From Flavobacterium jejuense (GTDB taxonomy: Bacteria > Bacteroidota > Bacteroidia > Flavobacteriales > Flavobacteriaceae), in NCBI RefSeq assembly GCF_006491595.2, contig NZ_VEVQ02000003.1, positions 1 to 64,000 on the forward strand: DNA of 64,000 nt, read 5' to 3'. Shown here one piece after another: positions 36,000-45,188 of the stretch (the stretch's first letter is position 1; every line of letters starts with the position of its first letter). The notes below the pieces were generated by a model. It was not told the DNA's origin. It worked only from the letters and a program-made list of their open reading frames with translations, and did not search any database. Made by a program: the position numbers and the translations under genes.

Positions 36000-36458
36000 A
36001 TGAATAAGGAAATACAACTAACTGATCTAATTAAATCATTGCAAGTTAAATCAACTTTTGCAAAGGAATGTTTATATTGTATTCAAAATAAAACGATTTT
36101 ATTTAATGCTGGAATTAAAAAAGACAAAATTGAACTCGCTACCCTTTATAAATTAAGATTAAATTTTGCTAAACATAATGATTCATTTAAAGAAGATGAG
36201 ATCTTATCTTGGAAAAAAGCGATTACAACTTTAGAAGCCTCAAAATCAGTAGCTTTATTTTTAAGTATAGTAACATCTGAAAGAAAAACTTATTTTATAT
36301 TTTCTGATGTTTCGACAAAAACAGTAGAAGCTATTTATTTTTTAAACAATATTACTTCTATTGAAGAACAAGAAAAGAATAATGACCAAATAATTGAAAA
36401 AGGATATAGTGTAAGTACAATAAAATATTCTAAAGGAGAAGAAGTTAGAAGATGGTAA
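36000..36458 (+). CDS. Hypothetical protein downstream of sulfurtransferase gene
   Basis: I do not recognise this 152-aa protein. The ATG at 36000 lies 5 bp after the sulfurtransferase stop, so I preferred it to an earlier TTG that overlaps that gene. The N-terminal half is helical; the C-terminal half has a strand pattern (ESKTYFIFSDVS-like region, ETVEAIYFLNNI-like region). There is no signal peptide or membrane segment. It is likely cotranscribed with the sulfurtransferase gene, but no functional link is visible. Confidence 0.6.
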   Translation: MNKEIQLTDLIKSLQVKSTFAKECLYCIQNKTILFNAGIKKDKIELATLYKLRLNFAKHNDSFKEDEILSWKKAITTLEASKSVALFLSIVTSERKTYFIFSDVSTKTVEAIYFLNNITSIEEQEKNNDQIIEKGYSVSTIKYSKGEEVRRW

Positions 36459-36663
36459 TAGTCTAAAACACACTCATTATTCACTTTTATTAAATTTACT
36501 AAAAACGATACAGTAAAGTAAAATTACTATCTAACATAACAATTCACAAATAAACATCTAATTATCAATACAAAACAGGTAATTCTACCTGTATTTCTTA
36601 TTCTTTTATGAGTTAATTTTGAATGGTAAAATTTTCAATAACAAACATTTAAAACCAAACATC

Positions 36664-37416
36664 ATGAATGCAATCATTAAAAAAACAACATTTTTAGTAC
36701 TAAGCTTATTACTTGTAAGCTGTGGTGACTCCAAAAAAGAGGAAGAACAAAATAAAGAAACTTCAACTTCAGAGATTGTTCAACCTGTAGAGACTGTCTT
36801 AACCCAAGAACAACAACAAGCATTAACTCCAGTGGAAGTAATCCAACGCTTAAAAGATGGAAATCTACGTTTTGTAACTAATGATAGAACCTCTCGAAAT
36901 CATTCTGCTCAAATAAGAAATAGCATTACTAGTCAATTTCCAAAAGCTATTATCTTATCTTGTGTAGATAGTAGAGTGCCGATAGAAGATGTATTCGATC
37001 AAGGAATTGGAGATTTATTTGTTGCTAGAATTGCTGGTAATTTTGCTAATACTGACATCTTAGGTAGTATGGAATTTGCTTGCAATGTATCTGGGTCAAA
37101 AGTAATCTTAGTTTTGGGCCATGAACATTGTGGTGCTATTAGACATGCCATTATGGATACAAAGTTAGGAAATATCACTAGTATGCTTGCAAATATAAGA
37201 CCTGCAGTTAATTTAGTTACTGATTTTGAAGGAGAAAGAGTTGCTACAAACCAAAAATTTGTACATGAAGTGTGTATTAGCAATATTAAAAACACTATCA
37301 ACTACATTAGAGACAATAGTGTTATTTTAAAACGTATGGAAAAGAGTGCTGATAGTTTAAAAATTATTGGAGCAGTTTATAATATGAGTACTGGTGAATT
37401 AGATTTTATGGAATAA
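36664..37416 (+). CDS. Lipoprotein beta-class carbonic anhydrase
   Basis: The ATG at 36664 is followed by a lipoprotein signal with the lipobox Cys at residue 20 (LLLVSC), then an acidic linker. The catalytic domain is a beta carbonic anhydrase: C100, D102 and R104 in SCVDSRVP and H153 and C156 in GHEHCGAI, giving the full zinc site and the Asp-Arg dyad. It converts CO2 and water to bicarbonate. Most beta-class enzymes are cytoplasmic, so the lipid anchor places this one in the envelope, probably facing the periplasm. The 250-aa length is as expected plus anchor. It is monocistronic. Confidence 0.92.
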   Translation: MNAIIKKTTFLVLSLLLVSCGDSKKEEEQNKETSTSEIVQPVETVLTQEQQQALTPVEVIQRLKDGNLRFVTNDRTSRNHSAQIRNSITSQFPKAIILSCVDSRVPIEDVFDQGIGDLFVARIAGNFANTDILGSMEFACNVSGSKVILVLGHEHCGAIRHAIMDTKLGNITSMLANIRPAVNLVTDFEGERVATNQKFVHEVCISNIKNTINYIRDNSVILKRMEKSADSLKIIGAVYNMSTGELDFME

Positions 37417-37498
37417 TTTAATAAAAATAATAAGGTTTAAAGTTTAATAGCTATTAAATATTGTACTCTATTGCCAATTTATAGAATATTAAAAAAAA

Positions 37499-37539
37499 TA
37501 AAGGATACTTTTGTCCTTTATAAAAAAATTATATCTTTG
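37499..37539 (+). promoter_or_regulatory. Rrf2 operon promoter with inverted repeat
   Basis: TAAAGGA (37499-37505) and TCCTTTA (37514-37520) form a perfect 7-bp inverted repeat with an 8-bp spacer. A TTTTG (37509-37513) lies inside it and TATCTTTG at 37532-37539 matches the Bacteroidota -7 box (TAnnTTTG). The spacing between these boxes fits the -33/-7 rule. The operator therefore covers the -33 element, as expected for repression by the Rrf2 protein encoded next. Confidence 0.65.
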
Positions 37540-37559
37540 CAGTATTAAATCAATAAGCT

Positions 37560-37994
37560 ATGTTTTCTAAATCATGTGAATATGGATTGAGGGCAATAAT
37601 TTATATTGCCCAACAAACCGAGCAGAATAATAAGGTAAGTTTAACTACTATATCTGAAGCTATTGATTCTCCACAAGCATTTACAGCTAAGATTTTGCAA
37701 CAGCTTACAAAAAACAATGTTATTACGTCTATAAAAGGTCCTTATGGTGGTTTCATTATAGAAAAAGAGAAAATGAAAACTGTTACACTTGGTGAAGTTG
37801 TCAAGATTATAGATGGTGATTCTATTTATACAGGTTGTGGTTTGGGTTTGACACAATGCAATGCAAATTCTCCTTGCCCTCTCCATTTTAAATTTATAGC
37901 TATTAGAGAGCAGCTAAGAAAAATGCTTGAAAGTACTTCTTTAGAAATGCTAGTTAAAGATATGAATACTCAAAATTTCTGTTTAAAAAGATAA
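37560..37994 (+). CDS. Rrf2-family regulator of the NO reductase operon
   Basis: This 144-aa Rrf2 protein starts with the usual FSKSCEYGLRAIIYIA helix. The winged helix includes SPQAFTAKILQQLTKNNVI and GPYGGF. Three cysteines in GCGLGLTQCNANSPCPLH (about residues 97-112) are spaced as the iron-sulfur ligands of NsrR-like regulators, which lose repression when nitric oxide attacks the cluster. The downstream quinol NO reductase supports an NsrR-like role. It probably binds the inverted repeat at 37499-37520. The name NsrR is not given since orthology cannot be shown here. Confidence 0.9.
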   Translation: MFSKSCEYGLRAIIYIAQQTEQNNKVSLTTISEAIDSPQAFTAKILQQLTKNNVITSIKGPYGGFIIEKEKMKTVTLGEVVKIIDGDSIYTGCGLGLTQCNANSPCPLHFKFIAIREQLRKMLESTSLEMLVKDMNTQNFCLKR

Positions 37995-38042
37995 TTTTTT
38001 AAAAAACAAATAAAAGATAAAAAGATCTTTTACTATTTTAAT

Positions 38043-38474
38043 ATGAAAACTAAATTAAAAATAACAATTGCTACCCTCTTTATTTGGATAGGTTTTGTTT
38101 GTGCAATTAGCTTCATGGAAGCTTGGTTAAAATTTAGAGCACCAAACATTACAACAGCTCTAGGCTTAGGAATTGGGCAACTTGTATTTGCCGCACTCAA
38201 TAAGGTTGAATTATTCTTAAGTAGTAGTATTATAATTTTATTTCTACTCCAATTAAAAAATAGTAGAACAATCAATCTCTATTTTGGTATTGCTTATACA
38301 ATTCTTTTATTACAAACCTTTTGGATATTACCTGAATTAAATGAAAGAGCTACCAAAATTATACAAGAAATTATAGTCCCAAAAAGTCAACTTCATTTTG
38401 TTTTCGTAACATTAGAAATCATAAAAGTAGTCTGCCTTTTTTTATTTGGTAAAAATCAATTTAAACAATTATAA
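38043..38474 (+). CDS. Four-helix membrane protein in NO reductase operon
   Basis: This 143-aa integral membrane protein has four predicted segments (about residues 7-25, 38-60, 62-80 and 118-138). The first segment is followed by EAWLKFRAP, and [16 protein letters not shown] leads into the second. I recognise the type as a small conserved Bacteroidota membrane protein but not its function. It lies 48 bp after the Rrf2 gene and 2 bp before the cupin gene, so it belongs to the operon and may help NO reductase assembly or quinol supply; this is inference. Confidence 0.75.
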   Translation: MKTKLKITIATLFIWIGFVCAISFMEAWLKFRAPNITTALGLGIGQLVFAALNKVELFLSSSIIILFLLQLKNSRTINLYFGIAYTILLLQTFWILPELNERATKIIQEIIVPKSQLHFVFVTLEIIKVVCLFLFGKNQFKQL

Positions 38475-38476
38475 TA

Positions 38477-38812
38477 ATGAAAAAAACGTCGCTTATAGAA
38501 AACTGTGTCTATAATGAATTAAAGCCTGTAATAACGGTACTCTTAGAAACAGAGTCTTCAAAAGAAATTAGAATTTTACTTCAAAAAGATCAAATAATGA
38601 AAGCACATAAAGCTCCTTTCCCTATTGTGATAGAACTGTTTGAGGGCGCAATTCAATTTGGTGTAGACACTACAAAACATCATTTAAAAAAAGGAGACAT
38701 CATTTCGCTTGAAGCCAATGTAGCTCATGATTTAACTGGTATTGAAAATTCAATTATTCGATTAACATTACACAAAAAAGACACCGTAGAGCGTGTTAAC
38801 AAAGTACTTTAA
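38477..38812 (+). CDS. Cupin-domain protein
   Basis: This 111-aa protein is a single cupin barrel: [22 protein letters not shown] is the first conserved strand pair (His and Glu as possible metal ligands) and [21 protein letters not shown] the second (His). Such small cupins bind a metal or small ligand and often act as sensors or detoxifying oxygenases. It starts 2 bp after the membrane protein gene and ends 18 bp before the NO reductase gene. A role in NO or iron handling follows only from this place. Confidence 0.83.
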   Translation: MKKTSLIENCVYNELKPVITVLLETESSKEIRILLQKDQIMKAHKAPFPIVIELFEGAIQFGVDTTKHHLKKGDIISLEANVAHDLTGIENSIIRLTLHKKDTVERVNKVL

Positions 38813-38830
38813 AAACTTAAAAAGAAGAAA

Positions 38831-41053
38831 ATGAAAAAAATATGGCTTGCATTTATTAGTGTTGTTGTGCTATCCTTTATTGCACTAATTTGGGTGGGAA
38901 CTGAGATCTATCAAACCCAACCTCCTATTCCTGAAAAGGTAATCATAAAAAACTCTAAGGAAGTAGTTTACACCAAAGAAGATATACAAATAGGTCAAAA
39001 CGTTTGGGAATCTATTGGTGGTATGGAAGTGGGTTCAATTTGGGGACATGGTAGTTATGTGGCTCCAGATTGGACAGCAGACTGGATTCATAAAGAAGCT
39101 GCTTTTATGCTAGAGGCATGGGCTAAAAGTAATTTTAACATGTCGTATGAACAATTAGATACAGAAAAAAAAGCTGCTTTAAAAGCTAGGTTAATTCAAC
39201 ATATTAAAACGAATACTTTTGACACTTCCACTAATACTATTACAATATCACAAGAACGTTATGAAGCTATTCAAAATAACATAAAACATTATACAAAAAT
39301 ATTCTCAGAAGGAAAAACTGAATATGCTATTCCAAAAGGAGCATTAGTTGACAAAGAAAAATTAGCTCAATTGAATGCTTTTCTTTTCTGGACGTCTTGG
39401 GCAGCAAGTACTAATAGACCTAATCAAGACTATACTTATACTTCCAATTGGCCACACGAACCATTAATTGATAACAATATTACGGATGATTCTATAATTT
39501 GGTCAGGATTATCAATCGTTTTGTTATTGCTCTTCATTGGAATACTTACCTATTATTATCTATTAAATCATGAAAAAGGAGATTTAATAACCAAACCTGA
39601 AAATGATCCGTTGATTAATTTGAAATTATTCCCTTCACAAAAAGCTATTTTAAAATATTTTATTGTAATCTCCTTATTAATTGGCTTACAAGTCATTTTA
39701 GGAATAATTACTGTACATTATACTGTAGAAGGCCAAGCGTTCTTTGGGTTTAACTTGGCCAACTATCTTCCCTACTCTATTTCTCGTACTTGGCATACAC
39801 AATTAGCCGTATTTTGGATTGCAGCCACTTGGCTAGCTACTGGCTTATTCTTAGCTCCAATGATTTCAGGTAAAGAAATGAAATATCAAGTTTTTGGTAT
39901 CAATTTCCTTTTCGTAGCCTTATTAATTATTGTTTTAGGTTCTATGTTAGGAGAATGGTTAGGTGTACATCAATTTTTAGATTTAACTACTAATTTCTTC
40001 TTTGGTCATCAAGGTTATGAATACATGGATCTAGGACGCTTTTGGCAGTTATTTCTTGCGGTTGGATTAGTGCTTTGGGTTGTAATGGTTGGTCGTCATA
40101 TTTTTTATGCAATTCGTAAGAATGATGAATCAAAAGATTTATTAATTATCTTATTGGTATCGGTAATAGCTATTGGAATGTTCTTCTTTTCTGGGTTAAT
40201 GTATGGAGAAAATAGTAGTTTGCCTGTTATTAATTATTGGAGATGGTGGTTGGTCCATTTATGGGTAGAAGGTTTCTTTGAAGTATTTGCTACTGTAGTT
40301 ATTGCTTTTATTTTTTCACGAATGAAAATTATTGCAACTAAAACAGCTGGAAGAGTTTCTATTGCTTCTGCCACAATTTTTCTAGCTGGTGGAATTATTG
40401 GAACATTACATCATCTATATTTTTCTGGAACACCAATACAAGCCATTGCTTTAGGTGCCACATTTAGTGCTTTAGAAGTAGTTCCACTTACCTTAATGGG
40501 TTTTGAAATTAGAGAAAACTGGAATCTCTTAAAAAGTAAAGCTTGGATGCAAAAATACAAATGGCCAATCTTTTTCTTTATAGCTGTTGCTTTTTGGAAT
40601 TTTATAGGTGCTGGAGTTTTTGGTTTCTTAATTAATCCACCTATTGCATTATATTATATTCAAGGGTTAAATACAACCGCTGTTCATGCACATACTGCAT
40701 TATTTGGGGTTTATGGAATGTTAGGAATGGGATTTATTCTTATCTGCTTACGTTTCTATTCAGATCGTGTATGGGAAAGTACAAAACTGAAAAGGGCTTT
40801 TTGGTGTTTAAATATTGGACTTGTTGCTATGGTAATTTTTAGCTTACTTCCTATTGGTATTATTCAAGCTTATACATCAATAACAATAGGATACTCTTTT
40901 GCAAGAGATTCAGAATTGTTATATTCACCTACTGTGCAAACCTTAAAATGGTTACGCATGATTGGTGATATTATTTTCTCAGTGGGTATTTTCTACTTCA
41001 GTTGGTTTACCATAAGGGAAACTATTTATAACTTTAAAAGGAAAGAAAAATAA
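38831..41053 (+). CDS. norB: Quinol-dependent nitric oxide reductase (qNOR)
   Basis: The enzyme reduces two NO to N2O with electrons from menaquinol. At 740 aa it is the single-subunit form: the N-terminal membrane helix and periplasmic domain (YTKEDIQIGQNVWESIGGMEVGSIWGHGSYVAPDWTADWIHKEA, cited by its landmark HGSYVAPDWTADW) replace the cytochrome c subunit, and about 12 more helices form the NorB core. Heme and iron ligands appear as SRTWHTQLAVFWIA, HLWVEGFFEVFA and HHLYFSGTP (His pair) and VHAHTALFGVYG. It is the last gene of the Rrf2-controlled operon and is followed by a bidirectional terminator. It protects against NO. Confidence 0.94.
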   Translation: MKKIWLAFISVVVLSFIALIWVGTEIYQTQPPIPEKVIIKNSKEVVYTKEDIQIGQNVWESIGGMEVGSIWGHGSYVAPDWTADWIHKEAAFMLEAWAKSNFNMSYEQLDTEKKAALKARLIQHIKTNTFDTSTNTITISQERYEAIQNNIKHYTKIFSEGKTEYAIPKGALVDKEKLAQLNAFLFWTSWAASTNRPNQDYTYTSNWPHEPLIDNNITDDSIIWSGLSIVLLLLFIGILTYYYLLNHEKGDLITKPENDPLINLKLFPSQKAILKYFIVISLLIGLQVILGIITVHYTVEGQAFFGFNLANYLPYSISRTWHTQLAVFWIAATWLATGLFLAPMISGKEMKYQVFGINFLFVALLIIVLGSMLGEWLGVHQFLDLTTNFFFGHQGYEYMDLGRFWQLFLAVGLVLWVVMVGRHIFYAIRKNDESKDLLIILLVSVIAIGMFFFSGLMYGENSSLPVINYWRWWLVHLWVEGFFEVFATVVIAFIFSRMKIIATKTAGRVSIASATIFLAGGIIGTLHHLYFSGTPIQAIALGATFSALEVVPLTLMGFEIRENWNLLKSKAWMQKYKWPIFFFIAVAFWNFIGAGVFGFLINPPIALYYIQGLNTTAVHAHTALFGVYGMLGMGFILICLRFYSDRVWESTKLKRAFWCLNIGLVAMVIFSLLPIGIIQAYTSITIGYSFARDSELLYSPTVQTLKWLRMIGDIIFSVGIFYFSWFTIRETIYNFKRKEK

Positions 41054-41081
41054 ACACACTTATTATTTATAAAACCATTAT

Positions 41082-41123
41082 AAACACAACCTCATTTTAA
41101 AAAAATAAGTGAGGTTGTGTTTT
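41082..41123. terminator. Bidirectional terminator between norB and DUF4494 gene
   Basis: AAACACAACCTCA (41082-41094) pairs with TGAGGTTGTGTTT (41110-41122), a perfect 13-bp stem. It serves both convergent genes. Confidence 0.85.
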
Positions 41124-41134
41124 AAATTCTATTA

Positions 41135-41704
41135 TTACATCTCCATATCTTCCTCTACAACAACCTCATTATCTACTTCTTCAATATCTAAAGGATCTTC
41201 CATTTCATCAACTTCAATTTTAGATGCTTTAATTGTGTTGAATTTTTCTAGAGCAGCTAAATCTCCTTCTTCTCCACTAAAATAAGGAAAAACATCTATA
41301 ATAGGTGATTCTGAAATAGCAGGAATTGTATAATCGCCCATAGTGTCTTTCATCGCATGAACCGTATTATCATACGCTTCTTTTACATCATTAGCTTGCA
41401 CTAATAAATACATGCTTGTTTTTCGTTCTTTACCACTTTCTTCATCATAAGCCACTAAAGAGACTTTGGATTTAAACCATCGATCTGCTTTTTCAAAAGG
41501 ATGAATTTCTGCATAGTTAGCAAATTTTATATTCGTAATCTTAAATTCTTCACTAACATAAGCTGCCATTTCTTCATTGATTCTTTTTTCTGCTTCTGTA
41601 TAAGAAATAGCATCTACTAAATAAGGTTCGGTAGTTACTTTTTGTACTCCGTTCTCATCAATTTTTCTATACTTCACTTTACATTCATACCAAATTGCAC
41701 TCAT
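41135..41704 (-). CDS. DUF4494-family protein
   Basis: The 189-aa protein starts IWYECKVKYRKIDENGVQKVTTEPYLVDAISYTEAE (recognised by its opening WYECKVKYRK), the pattern of DUF4494, a family common in Bacteroidota with no known function. It is cytoplasmic and acidic; the last 30 residues are almost all Asp, Glu and Val. It is monocistronic, convergent with norB and divergent from ndk. I can add nothing on its role. Confidence 0.8.
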   Translation of the reverse strand: MSAIWYECKVKYRKIDENGVQKVTTEPYLVDAISYTEAEKRINEEMAAYVSEEFKITNIKFANYAEIHPFEKADRWFKSKVSLVAYDEESGKERKTSMYLLVQANDVKEAYDNTVHAMKDTMGDYTIPAISESPIIDVFPYFSGEEGDLAALEKFNTIKASKIEVDEMEDPLDIEEVDNEVVVEEDMEM

Positions 41705-41888
41705 AATTCTATTTTTTTAAGGATGCCAAAGATAAATTTTAATGAAAAAGAATCGTTATTTTTTTAGAAATAGATATTCACAATTTTTGTTTTTCGATTT
41801 ATTACAAAAATTTTATTCCTAATTAAATTCATCCTAATAAAAATGTAAATAGTTTGTACAAAACTTTTTAAACTAAAAACAAAAAGAC

Positions 41889-41896
41889 TACTTTTG
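41889..41896 (+). promoter_or_regulatory. -7 promoter box of ndk
   Basis: TACTTTTG matches the Bacteroidota -7 consensus (TAnnTTTG) and lies 30 bp before the ndk start codon. Confidence 0.6.
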
Positions 41897-41925
41897 CACC
41901 AAATTTAAAAAAATAGATAAACGTT

Positions 41926-42345
41926 ATGGCAACGAATAGAACTTTTACAATGATTAAACCAGATGCTGTTGAAAACGGACATATTGGTGGTATTTTAAAC
42001 ATGATTACTGAAGGTGGTTTTAAAATTGTATCTTTAAAATTAACACAATTAACAGTAGCAGATGCTCAAAAATTTTATGCTGTTCACAGTGAAAGACCTT
42101 TCTATGGTGAATTAGTAGCATTTATGTCAAGAGGACCTATTGTTGCTGCTATCTTAGAAAAAGACAATGCTGTAGAAGATTTCAGAACCTTAATTGGTGC
42201 TACTAATCCTGCTGATGCTGCTGAAGGAACTATTCGTAAAAAATATGCTAAATCAATTGGTGAAAATGCGGTTCATGGTTCAGATTCTGATGAGAATGCT
42301 GCTATTGAAGGTGCTTTTCATTTTGCTGGAAGAGAGCAGTTTTAA
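41926..42345 (+). CDS. ndk: Nucleoside diphosphate kinase
   Basis: This enzyme transfers the gamma phosphate of ATP to nucleoside diphosphates through a phospho-His. The active His117 lies in [12 protein letters not shown], the classic motif, and FTMIKPDAV at the start binds the nucleotide. The length of 139 aa is exact for the family. It is monocistronic with a clear promoter box and a strong terminator 30 bp after its stop. This is a core housekeeping gene. Confidence 0.97.
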   Translation: MATNRTFTMIKPDAVENGHIGGILNMITEGGFKIVSLKLTQLTVADAQKFYAVHSERPFYGELVAFMSRGPIVAAILEKDNAVEDFRTLIGATNPADAAEGTIRKKYAKSIGENAVHGSDSDENAAIEGAFHFAGREQF

Positions 42346-42375
42346 TTTAGAAATTAGAATTCAAAAATTATATAT

Positions 42376-42413
42376 AAAAAATCCCGTTTTGAAATTTCAA
42401 AACGGGATTTTTA
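42376..42413. terminator. Bidirectional terminator after ndk
   Basis: AAAAATCCCGTTTTGA pairs with TCAAAACGGGATTTTT around a three-base loop. It is shared by ndk and the convergent beta-barrel gene. Confidence 0.9.
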
Positions 42414-42430
42414 TTATGACCTTTTCTCGA

Positions 42431-43126
42431 TTACAATTTATAGGTTAAACCAAAAGAAGTCGCGTTAAAGAAATTATTAAATATATTTAAATCACCCCCA
42501 AAGCCAGAACCTCTTCCTTCTGTTTCATTTAATTTATCTTTATATTTATTGGAACTAAAATAAAAGAGATTGGTTAAACTAAAATTTATTGCCATTCTAG
42601 ATGTTAGAAAGTATTGAATTCCTAAATCTAAGCTTGTATTGAAATATTTATAAGAATTATCATCAATTAAAATAGGATTTCCAATCTCTGAAGTTTCAGA
42701 TTTAGAAGAACCAAAAATAACTCCAAGTTCAGTATAGGTTTTAAACCTTTTACCTAATTCCAAGAAGTAGTAACGGCCAAACAATCCTCCACTAAAAGCA
42801 TTACTTTTAGTTTCGCGCACTAAATTAGGATTAGTAAATTGAGTACTTTCAAAATTAGAACTGATAAGATTTAATCTAAGCCCTATTGCTAATTTATCCG
42901 TAACAAAATAACCCACTTTAGGATTGAAATTAATTGAATTACGTTTATTCTCATTGTAATCTCCAATAACATCAGAATTAGTATTTTTTGAGCTTGAAAA
43001 ACCAAAGTTCCCTTCCACAAAAATATCTTTTTGTTGAAAACCAAATTCTTGAGGTTGAGCTTCCTCTTGTGCGCTAGCAAATGTGAACGTAAATACTGTA
43101 AATACAGTAACTAAAAAAAATTTCAT
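42431..43126 (-). CDS. Outer-membrane beta-barrel protein
   Basis: A signal peptide covers residues 1-19. The mature part (about 210 aa) has the alternating strands of an eight-stranded OmpW/OmpX-like barrel: FVEGNFGFSSSKN, NFNPKVGYFVTDKLAIGLRLNL and the C-terminal NFFNATSFGLTYKL, which ends in an aromatic-Lys-Leu signal seen in barrel proteins. A small outer-membrane protein without a known ligand is the most that can be said. It is monocistronic. Confidence 0.85.
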   Translation of the reverse strand: MKFFLVTVFTVFTFTFASAQEEAQPQEFGFQQKDIFVEGNFGFSSSKNTNSDVIGDYNENKRNSINFNPKVGYFVTDKLAIGLRLNLISSNFESTQFTNPNLVRETKSNAFSGGLFGRYYFLELGKRFKTYTELGVIFGSSKSETSEIGNPILIDDNSYKYFNTSLDLGIQYFLTSRMAINFSLTNLFYFSSNKYKDKLNETEGRGSGFGGDLNIFNNFFNATSFGLTYKL

Positions 43127-43242
43127 TGTTTTTGTTTTAAAAATTAATTCCTCAAATATATTTGCGAAACAACTATACTTGAATCGGTCTTAACTTTTAA
43201 TTACAAAAGATTAACTATAAATTATTATACTTAACTTTTCCT

Positions 43243-44640
43243 TTACATATTTAAAATTTTCCCAGGATTCATAATATGATTTGGATCGAATACCTTTTTT
43301 ATTCCTTTCATTAAGTCTAATTCCATTTGAGTAAAAGCGATAGACATATAGTCTTTTTGTACATAACCAATTCCATGTTCGCCTGAAAGTGTTCCTTTTA
43401 ATTTTACAGTCAATTCAAAAATTTCGACAATACCTTTTGGAACTTCTGTTTTCCAATTTTCGTCAGTCATATTTCCTTTTACAATATTGATGTGTAAATT
43501 ACCATCACCAGCATGACCATAACATATAGTATGAAATCCATATTTTTTTCCTGCTTCTTTTACTCCCTTTAGTAAAGTTGGCAATTCATATCTTGGCACA
43601 ACAGTATCTTCTTCTTTATAAACCGAATTGGATTTCACTGCTTCACCAACAGCCCTACGCAATTTCCACAATGCATTTTTTTGTTCTTCGGAATCCGCAA
43701 ATAAAACCTCATCAATTTCAAATTTCTCTAATACTTCTGCAACTTTTTCAGCTTCTTGAAATAAAACTTCTGGATAATTGCCATCCACTTCAATTAGTAA
43801 ATGAGCTTCAATAGTCTCTTTTATGGGTACACTAACTCCATCCACATACTTCATGGTCCAATCAATTGCATCTCGTTCCATAAATTCCAAAGCACTTGGT
43901 ACAATTCCTGCTCTAAAAATTGCAGAAACTGCTTCACAGGCCTGTTCGGATTTATAAAAAGGAACCAACATTAATACATTATGACTCACTTTGGGAATCA
44001 ATTTCAATACAATTTTAGTAATTACTCCTAGTGTTCCTTCACTACCAACCATTAATTGCGTTAAATTATAGCCTGTTGAATTTTTTAAGGTATTAGCCCC
44101 TGTCCAAATGATTTCTCCATTTGGTAAAACCACTTCTAAATTTAAAACATAATCTTTCGTTACACCATACTTCACTGCTCTTGCACCACCAGAATTTTCT
44201 GCAATGTTACCACCTATCCAACAACTTCCCATACTACTTGGATCAACTGGATAAAACAACCCTTTTTCCGCAACTGCTTCTCTTAAAACTTGTGTAATTA
44301 CTCCAGGTTCAACTAGTACTTGTAGATTTTGTTCATCAATAGTCAGAATTTTATTAAAACGTTCCATAGATAAACCAATACCTCTATGAATACTCAAAGC
44401 ACCACCACTCAAACCTGTTCTTGCTCCAATAGGTGTAACAGGAATTTGATGTTTGTTAGCCAATTTCATAATGGAAGAAACTTCTTCAACTGTAGCTGGT
44501 TTTACAACAACTTGAGGAGGAAAATTATAGTCTTCCGTTTCATCATGACCGTAATTCCTCCTAGTTTCTTCATCTGTAAAAATATTTTTACTACCTACAA
44601 TTTGTTCAAGTTTATTAAGATATTCTGATATAATTTGCAT
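43243..44640 (-). CDS. glcD: FAD-linked D-2-hydroxyacid dehydrogenase (GlcD-like)
   Basis: This 465-aa flavoprotein oxidises a 2-hydroxy acid such as glycolate or D-lactate. The N-terminal FAD_binding_4 domain includes PVTPIGARTGLSGGALS (pyrophosphate loop) and GGNIAENSGGARAVKYG. The C-terminal FAD-oxidase domain has the metal/substrate residues in CYGHAGDGNLHINI and SGEHGIGYVQ. No iron-sulfur part is fused and glcE/glcF are absent nearby, so glycolate or D-lactate cannot be told apart. It is monocistronic. The opening KNIFTDEETRRNYGHDETEDY is typical for the Bacteroidota form. Confidence 0.9.
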   Translation of the reverse strand: MQIISEYLNKLEQIVGSKNIFTDEETRRNYGHDETEDYNFPPQVVVKPATVEEVSSIMKLANKHQIPVTPIGARTGLSGGALSIHRGIGLSMERFNKILTIDEQNLQVLVEPGVITQVLREAVAEKGLFYPVDPSSMGSCWIGGNIAENSGGARAVKYGVTKDYVLNLEVVLPNGEIIWTGANTLKNSTGYNLTQLMVGSEGTLGVITKIVLKLIPKVSHNVLMLVPFYKSEQACEAVSAIFRAGIVPSALEFMERDAIDWTMKYVDGVSVPIKETIEAHLLIEVDGNYPEVLFQEAEKVAEVLEKFEIDEVLFADSEEQKNALWKLRRAVGEAVKSNSVYKEEDTVVPRYELPTLLKGVKEAGKKYGFHTICYGHAGDGNLHINIVKGNMTDENWKTEVPKGIVEIFELTVKLKGTLSGEHGIGYVQKDYMSIAFTQMELDLMKGIKKVFDPNHIMNPGKILNM

Positions 44641-44924
44641 TTTATAAGGAATTTTAGGTTATAAAAGTAGAAAAAAAACGTGGTTTTTACGAGAAAACGA
44701 ACAATTTCAACTTTAAATTTAAAAAAGCACAAAAATAAGCTAAACATTCACAAAACCCACTAAATAATTGATAACAAACCACTTATCAACTAAAAAACAA
44801 TAGAGAGTATTTTGACAAAATGACATTTCAAAGAAAAATTGTGATGCTATTGAATATTTTTTCAACATTTTTTGGTTGATATTTTTTTTTGATTAAATTT
44901 GGATAACCCAAAAAAAACTTAAAA

Positions 44925-45125
44925 ATGTCAAACACAATGATTAATCGTACAAAATTAACTTTAGAAAAACTTAGTTTTGACCCTGCTTTATTTAGTAGAG
45001 AATTAGTAAAAGCAATAAAATTTTTATTAGTTAATGAATTAGAAGAACTAGCTGTATGGTTTGTGAATTTCACAAAAGAAAGACCTGAATTAAGAAATGT
45101 AAAATTCTCTGCTAATGAGTTATAA
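44925..45125 (+). CDS. Small conserved-looking protein, 66 aa
   Basis: The 66-aa product is a soluble helical protein (SNTMINRTKLTLEKLSFD at the start, ELEELAVWFVNFTKERPEL near the end) with composition like a real protein. It starts after AAAACTTAAAA, typical of flavobacterial start regions. An opposite frame of 81 aa overlaps it but has poor composition. I know no function. It lies between divergent glcD and the AEC transporter gene. Confidence 0.6.
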   Translation: MSNTMINRTKLTLEKLSFDPALFSRELVKAIKFLLVNELEELAVWFVNFTKERPELRNVKFSANEL

Positions 45126-45188
45126 AATTACTTTAAAAGCTTAACGATATAAAAAATACACATAAATTATTTTATTGTGTATTTTTTT

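Noticed and set aside
44828..45073. 81-aa minus-strand open frame
   Set aside because: It lies opposite the better-composed 66-aa gene at 44925-45125 and reads low-complexity sequence with no start context.
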